DNA of 64,000 bases from Bacteroidota bacterium. GTDB lineage: Bacteria > Bacteroidota > Bacteroidia > Bacteroidales > VadinHA17. Below are positions 56,575 to 64,000 of the stretch, piece after piece. Positions within the stretch are counted from its first letter, which is position 1. The number at the start of each line of letters is the position of its first letter. The notes beneath the pieces were generated by a model. The model did no database searches. It was not told the origin of the DNA and was given only the letters and a program-made list of their open reading frames with translations. Position numbers and translations under genes: made by a program. Location: NCBI GenBank assembly GCA_029547705.1, contig JAKPOU010000061.1:100450-164449 (forward strand), read 5' to 3'.

Positions 56575-57681
56575 TTAATCACCAAACAGTCCGGCAGCAT
56601 TATCATAATAAACCTTCTTAAGAATCCCGGGAGGCAGTCCGAATCCGCTGAGAGCCCAGTGATAGTTAAAATGATCTATTTCGTAAATATGTTCATCGTT
56701 TGATTCAAGTATTCTGAACGTTTTCCTGTACATCTCAGTTTCGTAACCCCAGTCGGTACCATAAAGGAGCCTGTCCTGAAATTTTTCATAAAAGGCCTTC
56801 ATATAGCGCGGTATGGGGGCTGACTCTGCAAAGCGTGCCGATATGTCGGCATAGAGATTGGGATATTTTTCCAGAAGCTGCCCCAGCCTGTCGGGATCGT
56901 GATTAAGATTGGCAAAATGGCAGGCAATAAAAGTCGTTTTGGGATTATCCCTTACAGCATTCTCAAGGGTCTGTATCAGGGCATCAAATCCGATAATACC
57001 GGGCCGGTCGGTGTTGATCCTCCATTTATACCCGTTCATCAGACCGTCATTTGTCGAATCCATTTTTTCATACATCCAGATAGGATCTGCAACATGTATG
57101 CTGACCGGCATGTTCAGTTCGGCACATTTTTCAAACAGGGGTTTCATTCTCGGGTCATCAAAATGCATACCCCTGGCTGCCACGGGTCTGTTGAAGGTCA
57201 GACCCATACCCTTGTCACCTTCCTCTCCGACGCCCCTGGCTCCGAGCCGGTGACATCTTTCAAGTTCCGCTATTGCAGCAGGTCCCCATCCCGACTCATC
57301 ATAGCCGGTGTAGTCAAATCCGCACCAGAGCTGAAACCTGTCACCATAGGGGGAATACAAGTTATAAATGGAATCAAATATTGCACCGGATGCCTGGGTG
57401 TGCACAACAGTGCGGGCAATGCCGCATTCATCCATATTCTTTATCCATTGCTCTATCTCCTCCCTGTTTGTTGCATAATCATGAGAGTGGGCATCAAACA
57501 CCGGGAAAGCTGCCTTTTCTATATAGGTTACCGGAATATTATACAATGAAACGGGCCGGTAATCCTTCAGCATTATTTTTCCCGGATCATCCCGGTCCTC
57601 CCTAGTCTGACGGTCTCCCTGGCCGGTGCAGCCATGCAGAACAAAAACTGTAACAACAAATGTAAAAATGATTTTTTTCAT
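56575..57681 (-). CDS. Amidohydrolase-2 family lipoprotein
   Basis: A 368-residue lipoprotein (lipobox LHGC, Cys18) with an amidohydrolase TIM barrel. Metal-ligand candidates are the VFDAHSHDYA motif (HxH), VSIHVADPIW (His), FIACHFANLNHDP (His) and LLYGTDWGYE (Asp). Family members decarboxylate or hydrolyse small aromatic and carboxylic compounds; exported homologues occur near sugar-degradation genes in Bacteroidota. The reaction cannot be named from sequence. Its stop converges with oxyR 8 bases away. Confidence 0.85.
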   Translation of the reverse strand: MKKIIFTFVVTVFVLHGCTGQGDRQTREDRDDPGKIMLKDYRPVSLYNIPVTYIEKAAFPVFDAHSHDYATNREEIEQWIKNMDECGIARTVVHTQASGAIFDSIYNLYSPYGDRFQLWCGFDYTGYDESGWGPAAIAELERCHRLGARGVGEEGDKGMGLTFNRPVAARGMHFDDPRMKPLFEKCAELNMPVSIHVADPIWMYEKMDSTNDGLMNGYKWRINTDRPGIIGFDALIQTLENAVRDNPKTTFIACHFANLNHDPDRLGQLLEKYPNLYADISARFAESAPIPRYMKAFYEKFQDRLLYGTDWGYETEMYRKTFRILESNDEHIYEIDHFNYHWALSGFGLPPGILKKVYYDNAAGLFGD

Positions 57682-57817
57682 AAGCCTGTTAATATGGTTT
57701 GGTATTAAAAGTAAATCAAATATTTCCGGGTAAGCCGTTCAATCCCCGGCGCAGTTTCCGGAACCGCAAAATTATGGATAACGAGATGCCGGTCATGGGC
57801 AGCCTTAATGTTTACAT

Positions 57818-59074
57818 TCATCTTATCTCCCTTAAGGCCTCCAGCATTGCCACCACATTCTCAAAGGGCACATTCGCCTGCACATTGTGTACCGTATTGA
57901 ACACAAAACCTCCCCCGTCATTGAATATGTCACACATCTGTCTTACCTGATCCCTTACCTGTGAAGGCGTTCCAAACATGAATGCTTTCTGGGTATCAAC
58001 GCCTCCTCCCCAGAACACAATCCTTCCGCCGTATTTCTTTTTGAGCATCTTCGGATCCATTCCCGAAGCATTTATCTGAACCGGATTGATTATATCAAAT
58101 CCCGATTCGATAAACAGTTCCATGAAGGATTCTATTGCACCGCATGAATGCTTGAAAGTTTTCCAGCCGGTATTATCATGAATCCAGTCATTAACCTTCC
58201 TGTAATATGGCATCCATACCCTCGAAAAGGTTTCCGGAGAACAGAACGTGGAATCCTGGGTTCCGAAATCAGTGCCGCAGATAAACACGGCATCTATCCT
58301 GTCTCCTATCACACCGTATATTCTTTTCAGATTTTCCAGAGCAATATCTGTCTGGCGGTCAAACAGGTTCCTGATGAATTCCTCGCGCGTCACTGTTGAC
58401 ACATACCATTCCTCCACGCCCCTGATACCCCGGGGATTTTTAAGCTGCAGACCCGGTACAAGGGCAATATCTCCAAGTGCAGTTCCTCCAAAAGATGCAA
58501 TAACAGCCTTCCCGGAGTAATCCAGCGATTCAAGCTGGCTTTTCCAGAAATCAAGATCATGATCTGTAACTGCCTGGAATTCTTCCAGATTATCTTCCGG
58601 CCGCAAAGTGGCATCATCAATGGGTTCCTGCCTGTGAAGGGCATCAAAAAAGTAACCTGAAACAGGCATCACTGCACTGGGAGGAACCGATGTATCCCCT
58701 TCAGGATGAATAAGTATATCCCCTTTCTCCGTAAAGCTATAATTGAATTCGCCCGGAAACATCACTTCCTGCCCCCAGGGAGTCCGGTGCACCTTCCAGC
58801 CCCTGTTTCTTATACCGAACATATTGTTTTCACCGTAAAGTCCAAGGACATCCAGATCCATCGCATGTATCAGCTCATTGTCTATTTCCCCGAGCATCTG
58901 ATATGGTTCAGTCACCTTTACCGGTCTTTTTTCGAGTCCGTAGTACTCCCGGAGTTTTTCAACTATCAGCACATGAATTCCTGTTACAGAAGTGGATCCG
59001 AAATCCACAACCAGCCTTTCCGGCTGACGGTGATTGATGGTATCGGTAAAATTTCTCTTTGATCCGGGCGTCAT
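57818..59074 (-). CDS. Uroporphyrinogen-decarboxylase-like (corrinoid methyltransferase type) protein
   Basis: A 418-residue cytoplasmic TIM-barrel protein of the UroD superfamily. Blocks such as NHRQPERLVVDFGSTSVTGIH, FKHSCGAIESFMELFIESGFDIINPVQ and GRIVFWGGGVDTQKAF belong to the UroD-like proteins found beside sugar catabolism genes and to MtaA/CmuA methyltransferases rather than to haem biosynthesis HemE. The KHSCGAI segment is a plausible metal site (His and Cys). No corrinoid protein is encoded nearby, so function is open. Confidence 0.8.
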   Translation of the reverse strand: MTPGSKRNFTDTINHRQPERLVVDFGSTSVTGIHVLIVEKLREYYGLEKRPVKVTEPYQMLGEIDNELIHAMDLDVLGLYGENNMFGIRNRGWKVHRTPWGQEVMFPGEFNYSFTEKGDILIHPEGDTSVPPSAVMPVSGYFFDALHRQEPIDDATLRPEDNLEEFQAVTDHDLDFWKSQLESLDYSGKAVIASFGGTALGDIALVPGLQLKNPRGIRGVEEWYVSTVTREEFIRNLFDRQTDIALENLKRIYGVIGDRIDAVFICGTDFGTQDSTFCSPETFSRVWMPYYRKVNDWIHDNTGWKTFKHSCGAIESFMELFIESGFDIINPVQINASGMDPKMLKKKYGGRIVFWGGGVDTQKAFMFGTPSQVRDQVRQMCDIFNDGGGFVFNTVHNVQANVPFENVVAMLEALREIR

Positions 59075-59202
59075 TGAATTGGAATTTAAAAACGTTATTA
59101 AACCAATAAAGTTAAATCTTTCAGTTATTATTCAACCTTATTTTTCTGCCTGCTTTTTGTTTTCATCGAAAAATAGTTTCATTTTCACATTTTTACCAGC
59201 TC

Positions 59203-59769
59203 ATGGATATTCCGTTTCAAGTGCCTGAACCCTTCCTTTTCAGCCCGCTGAAGCATTATTTTCCATATATCAGGGCATATTCGGAAAAGAAAGCAGCGGT
59301 GGAAAGATATCCGGGATCTCCTGAATTTATCAGGGAACTACGGCAAATCGGCTCATGCGTAATGGATGTCTACAGGGGAGAGCTGACAGCGGATCGTATT
59401 TTCAGCGAAATCAGCAATTTTCTCATTTCCCGGGGGATCAGCCGGAAAGAGGCATATGCCGCATGGACAGGAAAAAGTTTCAGCAGTTACAGGAAGATAA
59501 ACCTTGCTGACAGTTCGGAATGGATACTCAAATATAATGATGATGATACCAGGTATGTCCACCTTTTCCCGTCACGATCAGGTCCTTTCACCTTCAGGGT
59601 AAAGGCCTCGACCCTCAGGTCGGCACTACTCTACCAGATACTGATCGGCAAGGATTATATTACAGGAGAAGATCTGAACCGGGCAAGATTTCCGGCAGGA
59701 TTACCACCTGTAAAAAGTATTGAGGACGCAGGTGCAATTACGGAAATGATAGAAATGTTACGGGATTAG
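59203..59769 (+). CDS. Conserved hypothetical protein
   Basis: A 188-residue soluble protein without signal or membrane segments. I do not recognise a named family. It has a helical N-terminal half (FIRELRQIGSCVMDVYRGELTADRIFSEISNFL), a beta-rich middle (SEWILKYNDDDTRYVHLFPSRSGPFTFRVKASTLRSALLYQ) and a short acidic tail. Gene-like codon use and a conserved feel suggest a real gene. The next gene follows after 140 bases. Confidence 0.6.
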   Translation: MDIPFQVPEPFLFSPLKHYFPYIRAYSEKKAAVERYPGSPEFIRELRQIGSCVMDVYRGELTADRIFSEISNFLISRGISRKEAYAAWTGKSFSSYRKINLADSSEWILKYNDDDTRYVHLFPSRSGPFTFRVKASTLRSALLYQILIGKDYITGEDLNRARFPAGLPPVKSIEDAGAITEMIEMLRD

Positions 59770-59909
59770 TATTCACATAATTCAGCCGGACGGCCCCTTC
59801 CGGTAGCTGATATAATAAATTCATTCTGAGAGGTTTGAAAACTACAGGCTCCGGAAAGCCGTATGAAGGGGAAAAATTGCTAAATTTACAGATCTGAATC
59901 TCAATACCA

Positions 59910-60479
59910 ATGGATCATACCGAGAGTTTAAAAAATCTTGTACTCGCTCCTTATATTATCAAAGCCACTGCCCTGATAGGCAAGAGCAGGAATGTCGGCG
60001 GCAACCAGTTCAGGCACGCAATAGCAACCCTGGGCATACTGCTGGACTACAAGTATTTTGATAATTATGTACTTCTCAAGGCATCTGTGATCCACGACCT
60101 GTTCGAGGATATTCCTGAAACGAATGAGTATGAGATCCGCAGCATCGACTACGAAGCTGACATGGTGGTGGATCTCGTTCTTGAGGTAACCCGGCCGGAG
60201 GGTATGCCAAAGGTTGAATACCTGAAGCGCATTCTGGAACATGGCTCAGTAAATGCAAAGATACTGAAGTCTGCCGACAGGATATCAAATCTGACCGATC
60301 TCCACCGTGCCCAGTATTCCAGGAAGGTGATGTCCGAATATCTTGACATGACTGAAGAATGGGTATTGCCGATGGCAGAAAGTGTTAATCCGGACATGGC
60401 AATCGAACTGGGCGATCTCATCAGAAAACGGAGGGAACAGGTGAACATACTGAAATATCCGGGACTGCTGCAGTTGTAA
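59910..60479 (+). CDS. Small HD-domain hydrolase (MESH1/SpoT-hydrolase-like)
   Basis: A 189-residue HD-domain protein. His36 (FRHAIAT), His62-Asp63 with Glu66-Asp67 (IHDLFED) and Asp123 (KSADRISNLTD) match the metal and substrate motifs of the hydrolase half of RelA/SpoT proteins; no synthetase, TGS or ACT domain follows, so it resembles small alarmone hydrolases. (p)ppGpp hydrolysis is inferred. It lies directly before the recombinase remnant, only 2 bases away, and marks the end of ordinary chromosome. Confidence 0.75.
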   Translation: MDHTESLKNLVLAPYIIKATALIGKSRNVGGNQFRHAIATLGILLDYKYFDNYVLLKASVIHDLFEDIPETNEYEIRSIDYEADMVVDLVLEVTRPEGMPKVEYLKRILEHGSVNAKILKSADRISNLTDLHRAQYSRKVMSEYLDMTEEWVLPMAESVNPDMAIELGDLIRKRREQVNILKYPGLLQL

Positions 60480-60481
60480 TA

Positions 60482-60820
60482 AATTCTGCACTGCCCTGTG
60501 TTCTGAGCAAGGAGGAGATGAAGCAGATCATCACTGTCTCTTCCAATATAAAGCATCGTAACCTGAAGCCCGGGGATCAATATTCCCCAGCCAGTCTGCA
60601 AAAAATTTTGAAGCAGTCTGTCCTGAAGGCTGGAATACGCAAGCCTGTTACTTTACACTGGTTGCGGCACAGCTATGCCACTCATCTGGCGGATAGCGGT
60701 ACAGACCTGCGCTACATTCAGGAGCTGCCGGGTCACAAGAGCTCGCGGACCACCGGGATTTACACACATGTATCCGTCAGCAGCATTCAGAAGATAAGAT
60801 CGTTTTTTGATGATCTCTGA
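60482..60820 (+). pseudogene. Tyrosine recombinase (integron-integrase-like), internally deleted
   Basis: The frame starts in sense as LPCVLSKEEMKQIITVSSNIKHR, the beginning of the catalytic domain of a Bacteroidota cassette-type or XerC-like integrase. It then jumps directly to GDQYSPASLQKILKQS and continues LHWLRHSYATHLADSGTDLRYIQELPGHKSSRTTGIYTHVS to the normal end (FFDDL). HxxR, the GH box and the catalytic Tyr are there, but about 100 residues with the first catalytic Arg are missing in the middle, and the N-terminal core-binding domain is gone. It is therefore inactive. It lies about 90 bases upstream of the first cassette and points towards the array. Confidence 0.78.
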
Positions 60821-61178
60821 CTTCCCGGCCGTACAAAATATAAAATTCACCCCAGCTACACAATAACCACCTGAATCAGAAATTATTGTTTACCTTTGGT
60901 ATACATATAAGTTATGGGCAAGCGTAGATAACCATGGCATAACTGACGAGCTGACAAGAACAACAAAAACCATTTTACTGGCGAACAAGTTCAAAAACTA
61001 AAATTTTGGACTTAAACAACATTGTCCGCTGACATTTATTTATAAATTCGTCAAGAGATAATTGATAAAAGATATCTGACAGCGCAATGAATAAAGATTT
61101 TGTATAAGCGTTAGACGAACTTTACATACGTTACGGGTATGAGCCACGTAAGAACAGGGCTACTTTGAAAATGAAAAT
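60821..61178. other. Junction between recombinase remnant and cassette array; 5' part of cassette 1
   Basis: About 360 bases without a gene. The first 90 would hold the attachment site of the array, if there is one. The first cassette core GTTATGGGC begins at 60911. The remainder is A+T-rich leader of the Fic gene; the piece 61109-61153 (GCGTTAGACG... GAGCCACGTAAG) vaguely recalls a degenerate site arm. Confidence 0.45.
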
Positions 61179-62227
61179 ATGAGTAAGGCAAAAATATCCA
61201 TACGTTTTTTTGACGACCGCGAGGTGCGTGCCGTTTGGGACGAAGAAAACGCCAAGTGGTGGTTTTCAGTGTTGGATATTATTGCCGTGCTTACCGACCA
61301 AAATGACTACGCCAAAAACCGCAACTATTGGAAATACCTTAAAGCTAAGTTGAAGAAAGAAAACAGCCAAGTGGTTAGTGCTACTACCCAGTTGAAATTC
61401 CTTGCACCGGACGGCAAAAAGCGTTTAGCCGATATGTTGGATTACAACGGCATTATTGCATTGGGAAAAGAATTTCCGAGCAAAAAAGCAAACCGATTTA
61501 TTGAATGGTTTACCTACAGTGATCAAAGCATAGACGGAAAAAGTAAAACAAAAGCGTATGCCTTGTTTGAAAGTTCGTTCATCAACAGCATTGAAATTGG
61601 CACAACCAAAGGCCTGCAACAAATTCACGCTTATTTGTTTGGCGGCTTGTATGATTTTGCGGGACAAATCAGGCAAAAAAATATTTCAAAAGGTGGTTTT
61701 CAATTTGCCGTATCACACTTCTTGGGCGAAACATTAAAGCAAATAGAAGCAATGCCCGAAACTACATTTGACGAAATCGTGAATAAATATATAGAAATGA
61801 ATATTGCACACCCGTTTATGGAAGGTAACGGAAGAAGCACCCGAATATGGTTGGATTTGATGTTGAAAAAACGCCTGAAAAAATGCATAGATTGGAGTAA
61901 AATAGGCAAAAGAGATTATATGAACGCAATGATGCAAAGCTCAACAAACAGTAGCGTTCTAAAAAAACTGTTGAAAAACGCTTTAACCATCAAAATCAAC
62001 GACCGCGAAATTTATATGAAAGGAATTGACTATTCGTATTACTACGAAGAAAATGACTAAAACAAAAATGGTTTTGCAAAGACAGAATAACAGAAACGCC
62101 AGCCCATAACATCGCGTATAAGTAATGGCTGGGTTTATAGGATATTCGAGCGTTCTCCCTCGTATCAAACATGGTATAACTGGATGGGGAAGTGCTTCGA
62201 AGCCCGCCACTACTCATACACGTAACC
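60911..62227 (+). mobile_element. Integron-like gene cassette 1 (Bro-N/Fic)
   Basis: A unit running from core GTTATGGGC (60911-60919) to just before the next core at 62228. Its downstream site begins with GCCCATAAC (62102-62110), the exact reverse complement of its own first 9 bases. This is what is expected if the cassette once existed as a circle with paired outer boxes. It carries one gene in the array direction. Confidence 0.65.
61179..62060 (+). CDS. Bro-N domain fused to Fic domain protein
   Basis: A 293-residue protein. Residues 1-110 are a Bro-N/antirepressor-like domain ([31 protein letters not shown]), usually found in phage DNA-binding proteins. Residues about 130-260 are a Fic domain with the full catalytic motif [12 protein letters not shown] (211-222), so nucleotidyl transfer (AMPylation) to a target protein is likely. 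No separate antitoxin gene precedes it, and an inhibitory (S/T)xxxE(G/N) helix is not evident. The A+T-rich coding and cassette context point to transfer. The Bro-N/Fic combination is known from bacterial genomes annotated as Fic or RhuM-like proteins. Confidence 0.85.
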   Translation: MSKAKISIRFFDDREVRAVWDEENAKWWFSVLDIIAVLTDQNDYAKNRNYWKYLKAKLKKENSQVVSATTQLKFLAPDGKKRLADMLDYNGIIALGKEFPSKKANRFIEWFTYSDQSIDGKSKTKAYALFESSFINSIEIGTTKGLQQIHAYLFGGLYDFAGQIRQKNISKGGFQFAVSHFLGETLKQIEAMPETTFDEIVNKYIEMNIAHPFMEGNGRSTRIWLDLMLKKRLKKCIDWSKIGKRDYMNAMMQSSTNSSVLKKLLKNALTIKINDREIYMKGIDYSYYYEEND

Positions 62228-62235
62228 GTTACCAC
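62102..62235 (+). repeat. attC-like recombination site 1
   Basis: 134-bp imperfect palindrome between cassettes 1 and 2. It has an outer left box GCCCATAAC, then after 11 bases GTAATGGC (62122-62129). On the right are GAAGTGCTTC (62189-62198), GCCACTAC (62206-62213), 14 bases, and core GTTACCAC (62228-62235). The left arm CGTATAAGTAATGGCTGG pairs imperfectly with the right arm. The layout and spacing are the same as in site 2. Confidence 0.68.
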
Positions 62236-63860
62236 AGATTAAAATGAAATAAAGATGAAACTAAATCGATTAATCATAACTGTCCTGCTAATCGGACTAT
62301 TTGCATGTCAAAATTCCAAAAACAAAATTATAATTCTGGGAGAGATAACAGGCGAAATCCCTGAAAAAGTGGAATACACTAACCCGATAAACGGCATTTG
62401 TAACTGGTGGTTTACAAAATCAGTTTTCTCCGATTCACTCGGAAAGTTTCAAATTGAGATAACATCAGAAGAAGCAATATTCATCAAAATAAGGATTTCA
62501 TACACCGAACAGGGAACACTAATTGCAGAACCGGGTAAAATCTATACTGTCCGTTTCGATTTGAATGATAAAAAGTATGCTTTTTCGGTAACAGACAAAA
62601 GCTCCATTGTTCAGCAAACTTATAACAAGCTTCCTTATCCAGAACATATTCAAGTTGGAGCAAGAGAGTTTTTACGCGACACAATAGCAACTAAAATTAA
62701 AGAAACAATTGAGCAAAGAAGAACAGCAGAAATCTCAGAATTTGAAAAAATGCTTTCAGAAGGAGTGATTTCCAAAGATGTGTTCGGTTTGGTAAAAACA
62801 GATAGAAACTGCTATTACGACGCTGTTTTGGCAACTGTTGCTTGGATAAAGGATTTAATGGCGATGCAGGGAAGGGAAAATGTATTTCCCAAAGATTTTA
62901 AAAACCTATGGGAAGAAACCTTTAAGCAACCTCTTTTTTCGAACCCCGGAATTGTGAAATCGCCGTGGTTCCCTTTTTATGCCGAGAGTTACGTTTATTT
63001 CCAGGAATATATAAATGGCATTTTTACAAAAGAAAAGCTGGAGATATTAAGAGAAACAAACCAGCTAGAAAAATATCGCGTAAGCAAAGCAAAAGAATAT
63101 CTTCCGCCTGAAGTTTGCGAAGATTACCTGGCACATTATCTATACGAAGAAAGTTTTCAGGAAAGATATCAGAAGGAACTCATCGGGTTGTTTGATGATT
63201 TTAAAACCCAATATCCGGAAAGCGAATATTTCCCTTACATTACGCCGCATATTGATGAAATAATCAGGTTTTACAAAACGGCTGATTCTGAGTTCAGTGA
63301 GAAGACAAAATTTGTGGAAGCATATCAAAAGTTAAACACTTTATCAGAAATTGCAAAAGCTTTACCTCCTGGGAAGATATATGTTGATGTTTGGGCAACC
63401 TGGTGCGGGCCTTGCAAAGCTGAATTTGAGCACAAGGAGCAATTGAAAACATTATTGCAGCAAAACGATACCCAGATGCTGTACATTTCAATAGACCGAG
63501 ACCAGGACTCAACCCAGTGGAAGAACATGATTAAGTTTTATAACCTTGAGGGTTTCCATTTACGGGCCAATAAGGAAGTTGAGGCCGAATTACGGGAGAT
63601 ATTCGATAAAGGTGGTTCAATCAGTATCCCATGGTACATTTTAATGGGCAGTGATGGAAAAATTCTGAAAAAACACGCAAGCCGACCATCTCAAATAGAT
63701 GAGTTAGAAAAAGAAATAAACTAAAAATAACGTGTGGTAACAGCGGTTTGGCGTAATGGCAGGGTAAGTGGTAAATTGAACGTTAGTGCTTTTAATAACC
63801 ATTTATGATTGGTTGACAGTGAAGTGCTTCTAAGTTCGCCACTACGCCAAGCTGCAAAAC
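62228..63860 (+). mobile_element. Integron-like gene cassette 2 (TlpA-like lipoprotein)
   Basis: A unit from core GTTACCACA (62228-62236) to just before the core at 63861. Its own downstream site starts with TGTGGTAAC (63733-63741), again the exact 9-base reverse complement. One large gene in the array direction, beginning 27 bases after the core. Confidence 0.65.
62255..63724 (+). CDS. TlpA-like thioredoxin lipoprotein
   Basis: A 489-residue lipoprotein (lipobox LFAC, Cys18). The N-terminal part (about 25-130) is DUF4369-like (IIILGEITGEIPEKVEYTNP, LIAEPGKIYTVRFD), the middle is helical, and the C terminus (about 365-489) is a TlpA/ResA-type thioredoxin domain with active site WCGPC (383-387) and a probable cis-Pro in SIPWYILM. 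Such proteins reduce or shuffle disulfides in the periplasm. Coding is A+T-rich, unlike the dcw genes. It is an unusually large gene for a cassette. Confidence 0.88.
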   Translation: MKLNRLIITVLLIGLFACQNSKNKIIILGEITGEIPEKVEYTNPINGICNWWFTKSVFSDSLGKFQIEITSEEAIFIKIRISYTEQGTLIAEPGKIYTVRFDLNDKKYAFSVTDKSSIVQQTYNKLPYPEHIQVGAREFLRDTIATKIKETIEQRRTAEISEFEKMLSEGVISKDVFGLVKTDRNCYYDAVLATVAWIKDLMAMQGRENVFPKDFKNLWEETFKQPLFSNPGIVKSPWFPFYAESYVYFQEYINGIFTKEKLEILRETNQLEKYRVSKAKEYLPPEVCEDYLAHYLYEESFQERYQKELIGLFDDFKTQYPESEYFPYITPHIDEIIRFYKTADSEFSEKTKFVEAYQKLNTLSEIAKALPPGKIYVDVWATWCGPCKAEFEHKEQLKTLLQQNDTQMLYISIDRDQDSTQWKNMIKFYNLEGFHLRANKEVEAELREIFDKGGSISIPWYILMGSDGKILKKHASRPSQIDELEKEIN

Positions 63861-63868
63861 GTTAGTGG
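63733..63868 (+). repeat. attC-like recombination site 2
   Basis: 136-bp imperfect palindrome. It has outer left box TGTGGTAAC, 11 bases, GTAATGGC (63753-63760). On the right are GAAGTGCTTC (63821-63830), GCCACTAC (63838-63845), 15 bases, and core GTTAGTGG (63861-63868). TTTGGCGTAATGGC on the left pairs with GCCACTACGCCAAGC on the right. The inner boxes are identical to those of site 1 while the outer boxes differ. Confidence 0.68.
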
Positions 63869-64000
63869 TAAGCCAAAAAAAGAACGACCATGCTGATAAT
63901 AAGATAATTTTGGATAAATTTGCTTTATGAAAAAGCGGACCGACATATTGAACCGTATAACTGGCGTAGTTGATAAAACTGCCCCTGGCGCTGAGGTATA
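63861..64000 (+). mobile_element. Integron-like gene cassette 3, start only
   Basis: Begins at core GTTAGTGG and runs off the window. If the rule of the first two cassettes holds, its downstream site should begin with CCACTAAC. Confidence 0.5.
63927..64000 (+). CDS. Partial gene, nucleotidyltransferase-like N terminus
   Basis: ATG 63927 opens a frame to the window end: MKKRTDILNRITGVVDK, then TAPGAEV. This resembles the start of small MNT-type nucleotidyltransferase-domain proteins, which continue with a GSRARG motif, often the antitoxin of a HEPN/MNT pair. Only 24 codons are visible, so the call is tentative. Confidence 0.45.
   Translation, partial: MKKRTDILNRITGVVDKTAPGAEV

Noticed and set aside
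60911..63868. Ordinary IS or MITE repeats instead of cassettes
   Set aside because: The outer boxes differ between the units but match within each unit, and no common terminal repeat or target duplication is present, which does not fit a MITE family.

Overview
The window comes from the chromosome of a bacterium of the phylum Bacteroidota, probably a Bacteroidales/Marinilabiliales-type fermenter or polymer degrader. The signs are a Bacteroidota-style dcw cluster that includes a PASTA-tailed FtsI, a Porin_10-like outer-membrane barrel, a glycine-lipid (GlsA/GlsB-like) acyltransferase pair, the phylum's TAnnTTTG promoter element upstream of several genes, and many secreted lipoprotein polysaccharide-active enzymes. 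MurE carries the DNPR motif of meso-diaminopimelate ligases. Most of the window reads as medium GC; two stretches (about 35.0-39.3 kb and 60.9-64.0 kb) are visibly richer in A+T and look acquired.

Layout. 0-6.2 kb: a NamZ-like muramidase, a LolC/E-type permease, an MltF-like lytic transglycosylase and a porin. 6.3-21.6 kb: a complete leftward division and cell-wall operon mraZ-rsmH-ftsL-ftsI-murE-mraY-murD-ftsW-murG-murC-ftsQ-ftsA-ftsZ, with overlapping or nearly touching genes, preceded by a recognisable MraZ operator. 21.8-34.7 kb: housekeeping genes (glsA/glsB-like pair, SPOR protein, yebC, miaB, aspS, tadA, gdhA, dprA, tatD, type I asparaginase) and a barrel-less TonB plug protein, closing with tRNA-Ser(GGA).

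34.9-39.3 kb: an A+T-rich island bounded by two decayed, mutually homologous IS982-family elements. It holds a 5'-truncated GH43 gene, two small envelope proteins, a dapB without a normal start codon, and the first 43 codons or so of lepB cut off by the second IS remnant. 39.4-59.8 kb: a catabolic region without SusC/SusD, containing a GH2 enzyme broken by an 8-bp tandem duplication, two large unclassified lipoprotein TIM-barrel proteins (one preceded by a 16-bp minisatellite), a secreted glycerophosphodiesterase with a 69-bp terminal duplication, a pectate-lyase-like/propeller fusion, the katA-oxyR peroxide-stress pair, an amidohydrolase and a UroD-like protein.

59.9-64 kb is the most unusual part. 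After a small alarmone-hydrolase-like gene there is an internally deleted tyrosine recombinase, then a head-to-tail series of gene cassettes: Bro-N/Fic, a TlpA-like thioredoxin lipoprotein, and a nucleotidyltransferase-like gene that runs off the window. Each complete cassette begins with a GTTA-type core whose first 9 bases recur as an exact reverse complement at the start of its own downstream site. The two complete sites share the same internal inverted-repeat architecture with conserved spacing. This is the logic of integron cassettes with attC sites, but the core and arm sequences are not the classical ones, so I propose it as a Bacteroidota integron-like cassette system.
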